Source of the DNA: Flavobacterium johnsoniae UW101
GTDB taxonomy: Bacteria; Bacteroidota; Bacteroidia; Flavobacteriales; Flavobacteriaceae
Assembly (NCBI RefSeq): GCF_000016645.1
Contig: NC_009441.1
Location: 5,208,001-5,272,000 of the forward strand
Length of the DNA: 64,000 nt
Reading direction: 5' to 3'
The position numbers and the translations under genes are program-made. Every line of letters starts with the position of its first letter. Within the stretch, counting starts at the first letter, position 1. Shown here piece by piece: positions 54,418 through 63,220 of this stretch. The notes beneath the pieces are model-generated. The model was given only the letters and a program-made list of their open reading frames with translations. It did not search any database and was not told where the DNA came from.

Positions 54418-54732
54418 CTATAACTTCATAAAAACTGATCTGCTGTAAACTTTAATCCACTTAGGGATCTGTTTTTTAGCCAGAGCCTTCATCATGCCGT
54501 ATTCACCGTAAGTATTACTCATTCTGTATATTTTAAAAACAAGAAAAACTCCCGCCGTTCCAATAAAACCAATGCATAGCAAGGAAGGAACCCCAATTAT
54601 ATACAGGGCAGCAAACAGAATCATAAGACCTACAACACCTCCACCTAAATACCAGATGTACTGCGCTTTAAGTCCCTTAAATTCTATACTCTGATTGATT
54701 CCTTTATTGATCGAATAAACGCTGTTACTCAT
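54418..54732 (-). CDS. traF: Conjugative transposon protein TraF (DUF4133)
   Basis: 104 residues with two adjacent transmembrane helices (about 30-50 and 53-70) and MSNSVYSINKGINQSIEFKGLKAQYIW, typical of DUF4133. VirB3-like membrane component. 12 bp after traE. Confidence 0.9.
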   Translation of the reverse strand: MSNSVYSINKGINQSIEFKGLKAQYIWYLGGGVVGLMILFAALYIIGVPSLLCIGFIGTAGVFLVFKIYRMSNTYGEYGMMKALAKKQIPKWIKVYSRSVFMKL

Positions 54733-54744
54733 CTTCTCTATCGT

Positions 54745-55083
54745 TTAAACCCCGAAAAAGGATTTAATGACCGTAGCTACCACCACCAGAAACACACAGC
54801 TTCCAAACCAGGCTGCTGCGACTTTTCCAGTATCAGGATCTCCTGCATTCCATTTCTGGTATACCTTTACTGCCCCTATCAGCCCGAGGATAGCTCCTAC
54901 TGCATACATTAATTCAGTGCCGGCATCAAAGTAACTTCTCACTTTCTGGTTGGCTTCATTAATGCCCGCCACACCATCCTGGCTGTAAATAACATTACTA
55001 ACCAGAATCATCAGGAGCGACGATCCCATAACTCTAAATCGTCTAAAAAGACTTTTTAATTTCCATCTGCATTTTTTCATCAC
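54745..55083 (-). CDS. traE: Conjugative transposon protein TraE (DUF4134, pilin-like)
   Basis: 112 residues: a basic N-terminus, signal-like helix, then GVAGINEANQKVRSYFDAGTELMYAVGAILGLIGAVKVYQKWNAGD and a second helix. DUF4134 matches VirB2-like pilin. First gene of the visible transfer operon. Upstream TraA-D are not in view. Confidence 0.9.
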   Translation of the reverse strand: MMKKCRWKLKSLFRRFRVMGSSLLMILVSNVIYSQDGVAGINEANQKVRSYFDAGTELMYAVGAILGLIGAVKVYQKWNAGDPDTGKVAAAWFGSCVFLVVVATVIKSFFGV

Positions 55084-55208
55084 AAATCATTTTTAAAGTT
55101 ATTCTTTAATAAAAAGAAGAGGAATACCGCCGTTGCTGCTCTATTTTTCCTGTCACATAAAGCCATACCGCACCAGAGAGAACGGGGAATATTCCTCCTC
55201 TGAATTTT

Positions 55209-55670
55209 TTAAAATACCGGTCCTTCCCAAAGACTGTCTGCCTCACTGAGCGTTAAAAGCAGATTGGGATGCTTTTGAGATTCAAATACCATTTGTTGGT
55301 TAATGTTTTCTTTGAGGGAGGAAATTTTGACATAAGGATATTCATCCAGAAGCATTCGCAGGTAATTTTGAAACTGCTGTTTTGTTAGTCGTTTTTCAGC
55401 ACTTTCTTTAACTGCTTCTTTAATACGCAGCGATAGATTTTCCGCATCTTCCAGGGTATCAAAAGATTTCGGAAATGAATCGGATATCGATTTTATATCC
55501 TGTAAATTTTTAGAAGTTTTTTTTAAAAATGGTATTTGCAGTTTCTTTTCACCTGATAAGATTTTTTTTAAATCACTACTGTGAAATTTCAGTAAGATTA
55601 TTAGATACCAGAAAATTATGGCAATACCAGCCGCGGTCAGATAACTGCCCCATGAAATATTTGTAAACAT
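55209..55670 (-). CDS. Membrane-anchored hypothetical protein
   Basis: 153 residues, one N-terminal transmembrane helix (about residues 9-27), then a charged helical domain. No family recognised. It lies between RteC and traE in the same direction, so it may be part of the transfer operon. Confidence 0.55.
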   Translation of the reverse strand: MFTNISWGSYLTAAGIAIIFWYLIILLKFHSSDLKKILSGEKKLQIPFLKKTSKNLQDIKSISDSFPKSFDTLEDAENLSLRIKEAVKESAEKRLTKQQFQNYLRMLLDEYPYVKISSLKENINQQMVFESQKHPNLLLTLSEADSLWEGPVF

Positions 55671-55798
55671 AGCTCCTCATTTTATCGTTCAACATTTTAT
55701 CCTCCTCTATGAAAATCACCATCCGTTAAATGTTGATGGGATTTATTCTACAGGTCAAAGGAACGATAAGAATAAATTTTCTACAAGTACAACTTTTC

Positions 55799-55820
55799 TG
55801 TACCCTTCTTGTACCCTTTC
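55799..55820. promoter_or_regulatory. Paired GTACCCTT direct repeats
   Basis: GTACCCTT occurs at 55800-55807 and 55811-55818, one helical turn (11 bp) apart, about 130 bp upstream of the membrane-protein gene that begins the tra cluster and just downstream of rteC. It might be a regulator site, for example for RteC. Speculative. Confidence 0.35.
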
Positions 55821-55868
55821 AAAATGCCCGAATTTGAAGGGTTGTCAGATTATACACGACAATCAAAT

Positions 55869-57062
55869 CTAATACGTTTTTATCTTACGGATTATTTTCT
55901 CAAGACTTTCAATCGCAATTTCCTTATCACGCTCTTCCGCATTATATGATTTGCTTCTCACTGACTGGTACGAAAGATTTCTCTTTACTGGAGTAGAGAG
56001 ATAAGGCACAATACTTTTAAATATGTAGTTCATAGACTTGGCCTTAATAATTCTCGCCTCATCTGTCGCCCTTAAAATAAGTCCAATCTGATCTCCTGAA
56101 AGTATACATTCAAGTTTTGAATCTGCCTGCTCTACAAATTCACTTCCGACAGAAGCATCAATCTGTTCCTGCATTAGAATTGCGGCCTTTTTTTCAGCAA
56201 ATCTGATTTCGCTGGAGAACCAGTATTCCAAAAATGAGATAAGATTCTGTTGAGATGGATTAAAGGTTAATTTTAAATCTGCGTTTATTTTAGACAGTTT
56301 CTTGCAGAAGTACAGCAGCTTTTCAAGTCTTTCAGATAAATTCTCAAAACCTTCTAAATACCTGCCTATTCTATTAACCAGTCTCTCGGTATATTCTCTG
56401 GAATTAAAATTCATTCTTATAAGCACAAGATCCAGATTTGAAAAACCTTCAGATTCCGTAACTTGATCGTTTAATTTTTCAAGTTCCATGATTATCTCCC
56501 TATAATACAAAATCTGGCGATAGGTATACTTGCTCTTTATGCTGTTTTGAAGTGGCGCCGCAAGAAGATCGACAACAAACTCCAATTCGAGATCATTCTC
56601 CCCGGTATTTTCTTTTTTTTTAATCAGATTCTTTAAAACCTCGAGTGCTTCTTTTTTCCAAATTGAAAAATAGCTGTAGGACACCCTTTGATCCAAACTC
56701 ATAAAGGACGAATATCTGATTTCTACAAATGACAGCAAATCATCCAGCGAACTAACGATCAGGTCAAATATTCTAAAAAATTCAGGAGAATTGAATTTTT
56801 CGATCTTTCTTATTTCTACTACCCTGTCTATTAAAAAAACCAATGAAGAATGATATTTTCTTATAAGAAGTCTAATCTGCCTTTTACTTTTCAGTTCGAA
56901 AAAAGAATCTTTAATATGAATTTTAATTTTTTTTGATTCAGATACTATTGTTTTTCTCAAACTCTCCAATTCATATTCCGATACTTTTAAAGAAGAATTA
57001 TCAGCATCAAATGAATTTATAATCAACGAATCAAACCATTCCAAAGGATACATTTTAATCAT
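55869..57062 (-). CDS. rteC: RteC-like regulator of the conjugative element
   Basis: 397 residues, all-helical. The C-terminal segment IFKSIVPYLSTPVKRNLSYQSVRSKSYNAEERDKEI resembles the RteC C-terminus, a winged-helix-like DNA-contact region. In CTnDOT, RteC activates excision genes. The gene follows the AraC regulator by 57 bp, so the two may share a transcript. Confidence 0.7.
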   Translation of the reverse strand: MIKMYPLEWFDSLIINSFDADNSSLKVSEYELESLRKTIVSESKKIKIHIKDSFFELKSKRQIRLLIRKYHSSLVFLIDRVVEIRKIEKFNSPEFFRIFDLIVSSLDDLLSFVEIRYSSFMSLDQRVSYSYFSIWKKEALEVLKNLIKKKENTGENDLELEFVVDLLAAPLQNSIKSKYTYRQILYYREIIMELEKLNDQVTESEGFSNLDLVLIRMNFNSREYTERLVNRIGRYLEGFENLSERLEKLLYFCKKLSKINADLKLTFNPSQQNLISFLEYWFSSEIRFAEKKAAILMQEQIDASVGSEFVEQADSKLECILSGDQIGLILRATDEARIIKAKSMNYIFKSIVPYLSTPVKRNLSYQSVRSKSYNAEERDKEIAIESLEKIIRKIKTY

Positions 57063-57118
57063 CGTCTTATCGTTTTAATTAAACAATCTCTGGCAGAATA
57101 AGGAGCTGTGTTGGCAGT

Positions 57119-57988
57119 TTATTTTTTATTAGAACGAAATTCGGTTGGCAGCATACCGGTATGTCTTTTAAAAAATACGCCAAAGTTTTCAGCGCTGCTA
57201 AATTCTAATTCATCGGCAATATTAGCCACGGAATAGCTTGAGTCCGTAAGAAGATTTTTTGAAACATTGACAAGAGCTTCAATTATAAATGCTTTAGCTG
57301 TTTTACCTGTGCTTTCTTTTACCATCTTATTCAAATGTCCTGGAGTGATAAATAATGCTCCTGCATAAAACTGAACATGATGCTGTTTTCTCAAATGTAT
57401 TGATAGTAGAGTCAGGAACTGTATTACAATGCTCTCCCTTCTTGAAAAGTCAAGATTTAAGTCGGGTTTATATTTCGAATGTATATACTTGAGTTCATAT
57501 ATAAATAAATTAAAGCATATCCGGCGCAGCTTAGTAATTACTTCCGGTTTGTCATTGCTGTTCTGCAATAAATACATTAATTTATAAATAAGTGACAAAA
57601 CCTTAAAATCCGTTTCCTGAAGACTAATCTTTCGATCTGATTTTAACATTAGAAAACTAAAAGCATCCGAAAGCTCTTTCTCATAACAATTATTAAATGC
57701 AAAATCAAAATTTGTCCTTATAAGATATAGCTGGATATTATCCGTAGCTTCAAGCTTGGTGCATATGGAATTAAATGGGATTACCAATAAATCTTTCCGA
57801 TTAACTATATTAGTTTCGTCATGAAATCTGATATTCATTTTACCACTTTTGATTAAAAGCACGGAAAAATTTGAAATGGAAAATGGGACCGGTACAATAT
57901 TTTTTGCCCTATAGTCTGTAATGTATACTACATCAATACCATCATTTTCAATGCTTTTAATCTCAGTATTTAAGATTTCTCTAATCAT
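57119..57988 (-). CDS. AraC-family transcriptional regulator
   Basis: 289 residues. N-terminal cupin-like sensor (VVYITDYRAKNIVPVPFSISNFSVLLIKSG) and a C-terminal two-HTH AraC domain (FITPGHLNKMVKESTGKTAKAF and ADELEFSSAENFGVFFKRHTGMLPTEFR). Directly upstream of rteC and in the same direction, it probably controls the element or the small genes behind it. Confidence 0.85.
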   Translation of the reverse strand: MIREILNTEIKSIENDGIDVVYITDYRAKNIVPVPFSISNFSVLLIKSGKMNIRFHDETNIVNRKDLLVIPFNSICTKLEATDNIQLYLIRTNFDFAFNNCYEKELSDAFSFLMLKSDRKISLQETDFKVLSLIYKLMYLLQNSNDKPEVITKLRRICFNLFIYELKYIHSKYKPDLNLDFSRRESIVIQFLTLLSIHLRKQHHVQFYAGALFITPGHLNKMVKESTGKTAKAFIIEALVNVSKNLLTDSSYSVANIADELEFSSAENFGVFFKRHTGMLPTEFRSNKK

Positions 57989-58015
57989 TTTTGTTCTTTT
58001 AGTTTAGATCTCCTT

Positions 58016-58246
58016 TTAAATTTCATCCTTGAAAAAATATTCCATCCATGTAAAAAACTGGAAATATAAATTAGACAAACAGCAGACGTATAAAATATAC
58101 GCTGTTAATCTCGGACTCTCAATTATATTGTCCTCGTAAAGTACGAACTGAACCAGCTGATCAGCAGCAAAAAGCTTCATTATAAAATAAAGGCTGCAAA
58201 GATTAAAAAGGAACAATAAAATATAAAACAAAGCTCTCTTTTTCAT
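58016..58246 (-). CDS. Small two-TM membrane protein (76 aa)
   Basis: Two hydrophobic helices (about residues 6-27 and 48-68) joined by an acidic loop. No family recognised. It lies 27 bp upstream of the AraC gene and 79 bp after the lipoprotein gene, all in one direction. Confidence 0.6.
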   Translation of the reverse strand: MKKRALFYILLFLFNLCSLYFIMKLFAADQLVQFVLYEDNIIESPRLTAYILYVCCLSNLYFQFFTWMEYFFKDEI

Positions 58247-58325
58247 AAATCAGATAGATTAGAAAATTATTAATCAACTATATTAAAGCAGGAAGTGATT
58301 CAACTTCAATCACGTCGTTACATCA

Positions 58326-58931
58326 CTAATGTCCGGTACTCCTACTGGTGGTGGATGTCTCCCAATCTCTGTCCTTTCTGTCCTTTTCACTAAATAAAAC
58401 TGCTTCCGAAATTGAAGAAATAGATAAAATGGATTCCTTTTCGTCTGTTAGAAGTGTTGAATCCTGTCTTTTTGAAATCTCGTATTGAATTATAAAATCA
58501 TCCACGATGTGATACTGCTGGCTGCGAAGATTTCCGAGACTGACTATATACCCTTTCATATCAAGTTTCAATGATGATCCCAATGTACTTTCATCAACAA
58601 TTATAAATAATGTTGAGACAGGATCCTCCGTAGAAGAAATTGTATCTAAAGCAGAAGTGCCTTTCTCAAAAGTCTTTAGTTCATTTCGCCCAGGTTGGGC
58701 TTTTAATACTGAAATGATCTTTTCTTTTAATTGGGCAGGAACTAGAAGTACGTAATCTCCCGCTTGAACTTCCTTAAAGTTTTCCTCTAAAGCAGACCCA
58801 TTTTTAAAATCTGCAGTTTTCTCTTTGCTGATTGCTTGGCTGGAAACCAATCTTAAATCAGAATTGTCAAAATCGTCATTTGAACATGAAACTAATAAAA
58901 TAATTAAACCAGTTAATAATAAATTTTTCAT
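58326..58931 (-). CDS. Lipoprotein of unknown function
   Basis: A lipobox ending at Cys16 (ILLVSC) followed by NDDFDNSDLRL, then about 180 residues with beta/alpha character (YVLLVPAQLKEKIISVLKAQPGRNELKTFEKG). The C-terminal tail is Ser/Thr/Arg-rich. No family recognised. First gene of the regulatory transcript on this strand. Confidence 0.65.
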   Translation of the reverse strand: MKNLLLTGLIILLVSCSNDDFDNSDLRLVSSQAISKEKTADFKNGSALEENFKEVQAGDYVLLVPAQLKEKIISVLKAQPGRNELKTFEKGTSALDTISSTEDPVSTLFIIVDESTLGSSLKLDMKGYIVSLGNLRSQQYHIVDDFIIQYEISKRQDSTLLTDEKESILSISSISEAVLFSEKDRKDRDWETSTTSRSTGH

Positions 58932-59079
58932 AATGCAAAATGGTTTGGTTAATTGAGAACTTGTCTCAGTCCATTTTACCCGGGCCAGCAGAACTTTTGC
59001 TCAGTACTTTACTGAATCTTTTGCTGTTGAATTCAAGGCAAATCTAAATTGCAAAAAATCATAAATCAAGTGCATGTAT

Positions 59080-59119
59080 GTGGATTTTCGGAAAATCCAC
59101 TATCGATTTCCATGAAATC
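59080..59119. promoter_or_regulatory. Two adjacent perfect palindromes between divergent genes
   Basis: GTGGATTTTC and its exact complement (59080-59089, 59091-59100) around a single G, then GATTTC-CAT-GAAATC (59105-59119). Both share a GATTTyC half-site. They lie midway in the 332-bp gap between the lipoprotein gene and the TPR-AraC gene, a good place for a shared operator. Confidence 0.5.
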
Positions 59120-59220
59120 AATAATGTATTTTTCTTACATTAAATATTGAAATTCAAATAATTACATTATTTTTGAAAGTTGCTCTCCAATGGCCTCTAC
59201 ATTTTTTTTTATTAATCTGA

Positions 59221-59244
59221 TTTATGCTTTCATCAGAGCATAAA
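59221..59244 (+). promoter_or_regulatory. Hairpin upstream of the TPR-AraC gene
   Basis: TTTATGCT / AGCATAAA (8-bp perfect stem, 8-nt loop) ends 19 bp before the ATG at 59264. It could be a leader hairpin or operator. Confidence 0.4.
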
Positions 59245-59263
59245 CTCAAAATTTCTGTGTATT

Positions 59264-60937
59264 ATGAAATGTAATTTATCGGTACTGCTGCTTCTATTTC
59301 TAATTAAATCTTTAACTGCCCAGAATACTCCCAGCACAATTCCTGATTCCCTTATTTTTAAAAGTTATGGATATCTGGATGATAAAATTTATCAATACAA
59401 AAATGACAGTCTGAAAGCATCTCCATATTTATATGCCTATTTAAGAAAAGCGCGCAGTGAAAAGAATCATGAAGAGTTAGTTAATGCATATCAAAATATG
59501 CTGCATCAGTCACCTATGATTCTCCGTTTAAAATACGCAGACAGCATGGTGCAGACAGCTGTAAAGTCAAGAAATAATGAACTGATCGGATCTGCTCAGC
59601 TATCCAAAGGAATAGTCTATTACAGCCAGAAAAACTATGTAAAAGCCTATGATTATTATATTAAAGCAAATGAAAGCATTTCAAAAACCGAAAATGATTA
59701 CCTGATCTACAAAACCAAATATCATATTGCTCAGATTAAATATTATCTCGGCTTCTATGATGAGGCTATTTCACTCTTTAATGAATGCGTTACATATTTT
59801 AAAAAAAATCAGCCCCGCCCCTATTTAAATTCACTGCACTCACTTAGTGTTTGTTACAACAAGATTGGAGATTACAGTAAATGCTCTGAAACTAATGCTT
59901 TAGGAATTAAAGAATGTGAGCGCCTTAAGATTCCCGAGATGGAATTATTTTTTAAGCACTCCGAAGGAATCAACCAGTTCTTTCTAAATAATTATCACAC
60001 TTCTATTCAACTGCTTCAGGAAGTTATGCCGCAGTTAAACAGCATGACAGAGTTTGCAAATGAATCAATTGCCAATTTTTACATTGGAAAAAACTATTGG
60101 AAACTACAGCGTCAGGCAAAAGCAGTTCCTTACTTTAAAAAGGTGGAAAAAGTATTTATTGAGAAAGGTTACATTCGTCCGGATTTAAGAGAAGTTTTTG
60201 AATTAATGATTAAATATTACAAGAAAGAAAATAACCTGAAATCTCAGTTGTATTATATAGACCAGCTTTTAAAAGCAGATTCTGTATTAACAGATACCAA
60301 TAAGTACCTAATGGGCAAAATTCACAAGGAATATGACACGAAGGAAATTCTCCTTGAAAAAGAAAAAATACAGCAGCAGCTTGTAAAAGAGAAATATTAT
60401 GATGTTATTTTGATCAGCGTGGTTGTCGTTCTATTCTCCGCTGTCATTTACGGGACCTATAACCATTTTGAAACTAAAAAGCGCAATAAGATCAAATTTG
60501 ATCTGCTTCTGAAAAAAAATGAACAGAGCAGCTTACAAAAACAGGCAACCGATAAATTCGAAATAACCGATATTTCCCAGGAGACTGTACAGCAGATAAT
60601 AAGACACCTTGAAAAATTTGAAAGGGACAAAAAATTCCTGCACAAAGAGATAACACTAGCCACTTTAACTGTAAGGTTTAATACTAACAGTAAATACCTC
60701 TCAAAAGTGATATACCATCGCAGCGGCAAGCGTTTTGCTGACTATATCAATGACCTAAAAATTGATTATCTGGTAGAACTGCTGCGAAACTCAAGCATGC
60801 ATAGAAATTACTCCATAGGCTCACTGGCGGAGGAAGCCGGTTTTACTTCCACTCCCCGGTTTACTAATGCATTCCACTCAAAAACAGGAATTTCGTTCAG
60901 TTATTTCCTTAAGGAATTGAAAAAAGAGAATTCATGA
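59264..60937 (+). CDS. TPR / transmembrane / AraC-type regulator
   Basis: 557 residues: signal peptide, about 330 residues of TPR-like helices, a transmembrane helix near residues 383-400 (VILISVVVVLFSAVIYG) and a C-terminal AraC DNA-binding domain (FNTNSKYLSKVIYHRSGKRFADYINDLKI and a second HTH with EEAGFTSTPRFTNAFH). Such one-protein periplasm-to-DNA regulators are common in flavobacteria. It diverges from the lipoprotein gene and may respond to an outside signal. Confidence 0.85.
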   Translation: MKCNLSVLLLLFLIKSLTAQNTPSTIPDSLIFKSYGYLDDKIYQYKNDSLKASPYLYAYLRKARSEKNHEELVNAYQNMLHQSPMILRLKYADSMVQTAVKSRNNELIGSAQLSKGIVYYSQKNYVKAYDYYIKANESISKTENDYLIYKTKYHIAQIKYYLGFYDEAISLFNECVTYFKKNQPRPYLNSLHSLSVCYNKIGDYSKCSETNALGIKECERLKIPEMELFFKHSEGINQFFLNNYHTSIQLLQEVMPQLNSMTEFANESIANFYIGKNYWKLQRQAKAVPYFKKVEKVFIEKGYIRPDLREVFELMIKYYKKENNLKSQLYYIDQLLKADSVLTDTNKYLMGKIHKEYDTKEILLEKEKIQQQLVKEKYYDVILISVVVVLFSAVIYGTYNHFETKKRNKIKFDLLLKKNEQSSLQKQATDKFEITDISQETVQQIIRHLEKFERDKKFLHKEITLATLTVRFNTNSKYLSKVIYHRSGKRFADYINDLKIDYLVELLRNSSMHRNYSIGSLAEEAGFTSTPRFTNAFHSKTGISFSYFLKELKKENS

Positions 60938-60980
60938 AAATATTTTTATAATAATACCGTTTTCATTTAAGGCAAAATTT

Positions 60981-60988
60981 TACTTTTG
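60981..60988 (+). promoter_or_regulatory. -7 box of the histone-H1-like gene
   Basis: TACTTTTG, 27 bp before the start codon; a TTTC about 17 bp upstream is a weak -33. Confidence 0.45.
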
Positions 60989-61015
60989 CCCGATTAAATT
61001 TAAAAAAATTGTATC

Positions 61016-61192
61016 ATGAAAGATCTAGTTGCAAAAATCAACGCAGAAATCGAAACATTTAAAACAGAATCAGATTCTCTAGTTGAGAAAGGTGTAAAAG
61101 CTGCTGGAGCAAGAGCTCGTAAATCAACTTTGGAAATTGAAAAACTTTTAAAAGAGTTTAGAAAAGTTTCTATTGAGGAGTCTAAGAAATAA
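61016..61192 (+). CDS. Histone H1-like (Hc1) small protein
   Basis: 58 residues, helical and rich in Lys and Glu, with GVKAAGARARKSTLEIEKLLKEFRKVS, the pattern of flavobacterial histone-H1-like proteins. Bacterial Hc1 proteins bind DNA non-specifically. It has its own -7 box and terminator and may be a chromosomal gene marking the end of the mobile region. Confidence 0.85.
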   Translation: MKDLVAKINAEIETFKTESDSLVEKGVKAAGARARKSTLEIEKLLKEFRKVSIEESKK

Positions 61193-61226
61193 TTTTTGGC
61201 AGTCTTACTTACTTTTAAAAGAAGAG

Positions 61227-61251
61227 AATGGGGTTTTTAAACCCCATTTTT
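61227..61251 (+). terminator. Terminator after histone-like gene
   Basis: AATGGGGTTT / AAACCCCATT stem (61227-61236, 61239-61248) with T-run. Confidence 0.85.
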
Positions 61252-61364
61252 TATGCCTGTTTTTAGTTCTTTTTATGCTGATTCTAATGGCTGGTCCTTG
61301 CTGATATTTTTAAACTGAATGACAGCAGTGCTTTTTTGAAGCAGAATCTCAAGGCTTTTTATCT

Positions 61365-61455
61365 GGCAGCCTCTCCCGCTTTGCGCTGTAATCTTTTGTG
61401 CCGGACCCCGGCAGAAACGGATTTCCGCTGCAATCGGGGCTGGAGAGAAGTATTC
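61365..61455. repeat. Dispersed flavobacterial repeat (CCGCTGCAATCGGGGCT type)
   Basis: A stretch with CCCGCTTTGCGCTGTAATC, GCCGGACCCCGGC and CCGCTGCAATCGGGGCT is much more GC-rich than its surroundings. I recognise it, from memory, as a repeat frequent between flavobacterial genes. Not coding. Confidence 0.5.
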
Positions 61456-61511
61456 TGCTTATCAGTAAAATCTTTACGAAAAACCCATAGTTGAGGAATC
61501 TCAGCAGTTCA

Positions 61512-61569
61512 GTTCAACACGGGTTTCATTGTTCGTGCTACGCACGCAACGAACCCTTAGCTGTTAGGT
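61512..61569 (-). repeat. attC-like 58-bp imperfect hairpin
   Basis: On the minus strand ACCTAAC (61569-61563; fits RYYYAAC) and GTTGAAC (61518-61512; fits GTTRRRY) bound a sequence with nested pairs GGGTT/AACCC, GTT/AAC and CGTGC-GTA-GCACG. Length and order match an integron attC site. The stop codon of the adjacent cupin-like gene is inside ACCTAAC. ACCTAAC and GTTGAAC pair only partly, so this remains a proposal. Confidence 0.5.
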
Positions 61570-62205
61570 GCCGGTTATTTGCGATCTTATATATTTAACA
61601 ATACTATTTGATACTTTTTGACTTTCATAAATATACTCATTTTCTCCATCGATTTCTCCAAATATTAAAGGAGTGGGGTTTTCAGGATTTTCGGAATATG
61701 TAATCGTAATACTCTCTCCAATTGCTCCACCAGAATGAATATGTTCTTTAGGGATTCTATAAAACTCTCCACAATTGATTATGGTACTACTAATTTTAAT
61801 TAGTTTATTTCCAATATTTGTCTTTGTTAATATTCTTTTATCAGAATTAATGTAGCTACCCTTATATTGATAGTAATTAATGTCTTCATCTTCCTTTAAA
61901 GCATATAATGTGTTTATAATTTGTCCCTTAACAACATAGCTGTTAACATCATAAAAGTGATTATGTTTATCCATAGATGAAGTTTGGATATTCGAAAATT
62001 TATTCCAAATATGTAATCTAATATTTTCTTTATTTTCAAACTCATGTAATCTACAATATATAAATCCTAACGGATGATACCTCAAATTTTGTTCTAAAAA
62101 ATCGGTATTTAAAAGATTATTTAAAATATGATTGATATTGTTTTTTATTTTAGCAATATTTTTTTCTTTATAAGAATCTCGTAAATTTTCATATAAATCT
62201 TTCAT
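61564..62205 (-). CDS. Cupin-like protein of the putative cassette
   Basis: 213 residues. The middle is a jelly-roll-like beta domain with histidines placed as in cysteine-dioxygenase-type cupins: LRYHPLGFIYCRL, SSMDKHNHFYDVNSYVVKGQI and GEFYRIPKEHIHSGG. The start ATG overlaps the TGA of the upstream gene (ATGA), so the two are translated together. The stop TAA lies in the boundary box. Metal binding is likely; function unknown. Confidence 0.6.
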   Translation of the reverse strand: MKDLYENLRDSYKEKNIAKIKNNINHILNNLLNTDFLEQNLRYHPLGFIYCRLHEFENKENIRLHIWNKFSNIQTSSMDKHNHFYDVNSYVVKGQIINTLYALKEDEDINYYQYKGSYINSDKRILTKTNIGNKLIKISSTIINCGEFYRIPKEHIHSGGAIGESITITYSENPENPTPLIFGEIDGENEYIYESQKVSNSIVKYIRSQITGT

Positions 62206-63119
62206 TTATAGGGATTATTGTTTTTATTGATAATTCCTGCGATTTCTATGAAATTTTTTTCCTCTAATTTTGAGTTGAAATGAAAATGTAAACAAATTTC
62301 CTCAATTTCACTTGGTTTGATTTCTTTAATATCAAGGTCTTGCATAACACAACGCATATCTAACTCTTCACATTGTTTTGCTACTTGTAATATTTCTTCC
62401 TTATATGTTTTGTATAAAAATGTGTCATTTGGAATCAATAATGCAAATTCCTTTTTATCTTCCTTTGTTACGACACAATTATTTTTGCTCAGATCAATAC
62501 GTAATGTAGAAAAAGTTTTTTTTAGAAAGATATCAACTTCTAACATCTGATTTAAACTTTTATGTATTACTGCATTACAAATAGTGGCAATGATTTCATT
62601 CCTAACATAATTAAGATTCCATTCATTTTTTGAAGAATTCAAACTATTCCTAAAGTTCGCATAACTTTTACATAGTTTATCATCCATCGGATCTATTAAA
62701 AGAATCTTAATTGTTTTATGCTCATTTTGAACTTTTGAATTTTTTGAAATTTTTGGGATAGTTTCAGCTCGAGTATATCTACCCGCTCCACCGGAAAAAT
62801 ACCAAAAATCTGTATTTAATTGATTTTTTGAAAAAATTTCATTCAAACGATTTGGGGCAATAATTTCATGTTTTTTCTCGGAACTAGGTACTTCAATATA
62901 AAATAAAAATAGTCCTATAAAGACTGATACAAATAATGAAGTTGTTAGATTATCGAGAATATTTTCAATATATTTTATATATTCAGGGGTTTCACTAGGG
63001 GAAATCGCGTGGTATTGAGGCATTACAAATATTCTAATTACCATAATCAATAAAAACAACAACGCAACTATTAGAAGAAAATGTTTACGATTTGTTTTGT
63101 GCTGTAAAAGTGCTTGCAT
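62202..63119 (-). CDS. Two-TM membrane protein with cytoplasmic domain, unknown
   Basis: The start is placed at 63119 (MQALLQHKTNRKHF); an upstream GTG at 63158 lies inside the boundary box and is less likely. Two helices (about residues 13-33 and 60-80) precede a soluble domain with FWYFSGGAGRYTRAETIPKI and IKILLIDPMDDKLCKSYANFR. I recall similar motifs in unnamed proteins near defence genes but cannot confirm a family. Paired by ATGA overlap with the cupin gene. Confidence 0.6.
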   Translation of the reverse strand: MQALLQHKTNRKHFLLIVALLFLLIMVIRIFVMPQYHAISPSETPEYIKYIENILDNLTTSLFVSVFIGLFLFYIEVPSSEKKHEIIAPNRLNEIFSKNQLNTDFWYFSGGAGRYTRAETIPKISKNSKVQNEHKTIKILLIDPMDDKLCKSYANFRNSLNSSKNEWNLNYVRNEIIATICNAVIHKSLNQMLEVDIFLKKTFSTLRIDLSKNNCVVTKEDKKEFALLIPNDTFLYKTYKEEILQVAKQCEELDMRCVMQDLDIKEIKPSEIEEICLHFHFNSKLEEKNFIEIAGIINKNNNPYK

Positions 63120-63153
63120 ATATATAATTTTATTCCTGATTTTGGTTTTAACT

Positions 63154-63182
63154 GGCACCTAACGTCAGTCTGTGAAAAAACC
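63154..63182. repeat. Cassette boundary box plus conserved arm (copy 1)
   Basis: GGCACCTAAC (63154-63163) is the exact inverse of GTTAGGTGCC at 61563-61572. It is followed by an arm at 63160-63181 identical to the copy at 63554-63575. Only one arm of the hairpin is present here. Confidence 0.65.
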
Positions 63183-63220
63183 TTCGTTTGTATTACCTCA
63201 AATATAATAAAAAAGTTGTG

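Noticed and set aside
61365..61455. Pyrimidine-rich GC stretch as an RNA gene
   Set aside because: Matches a dispersed intergenic repeat type and shows no promoter of its own.
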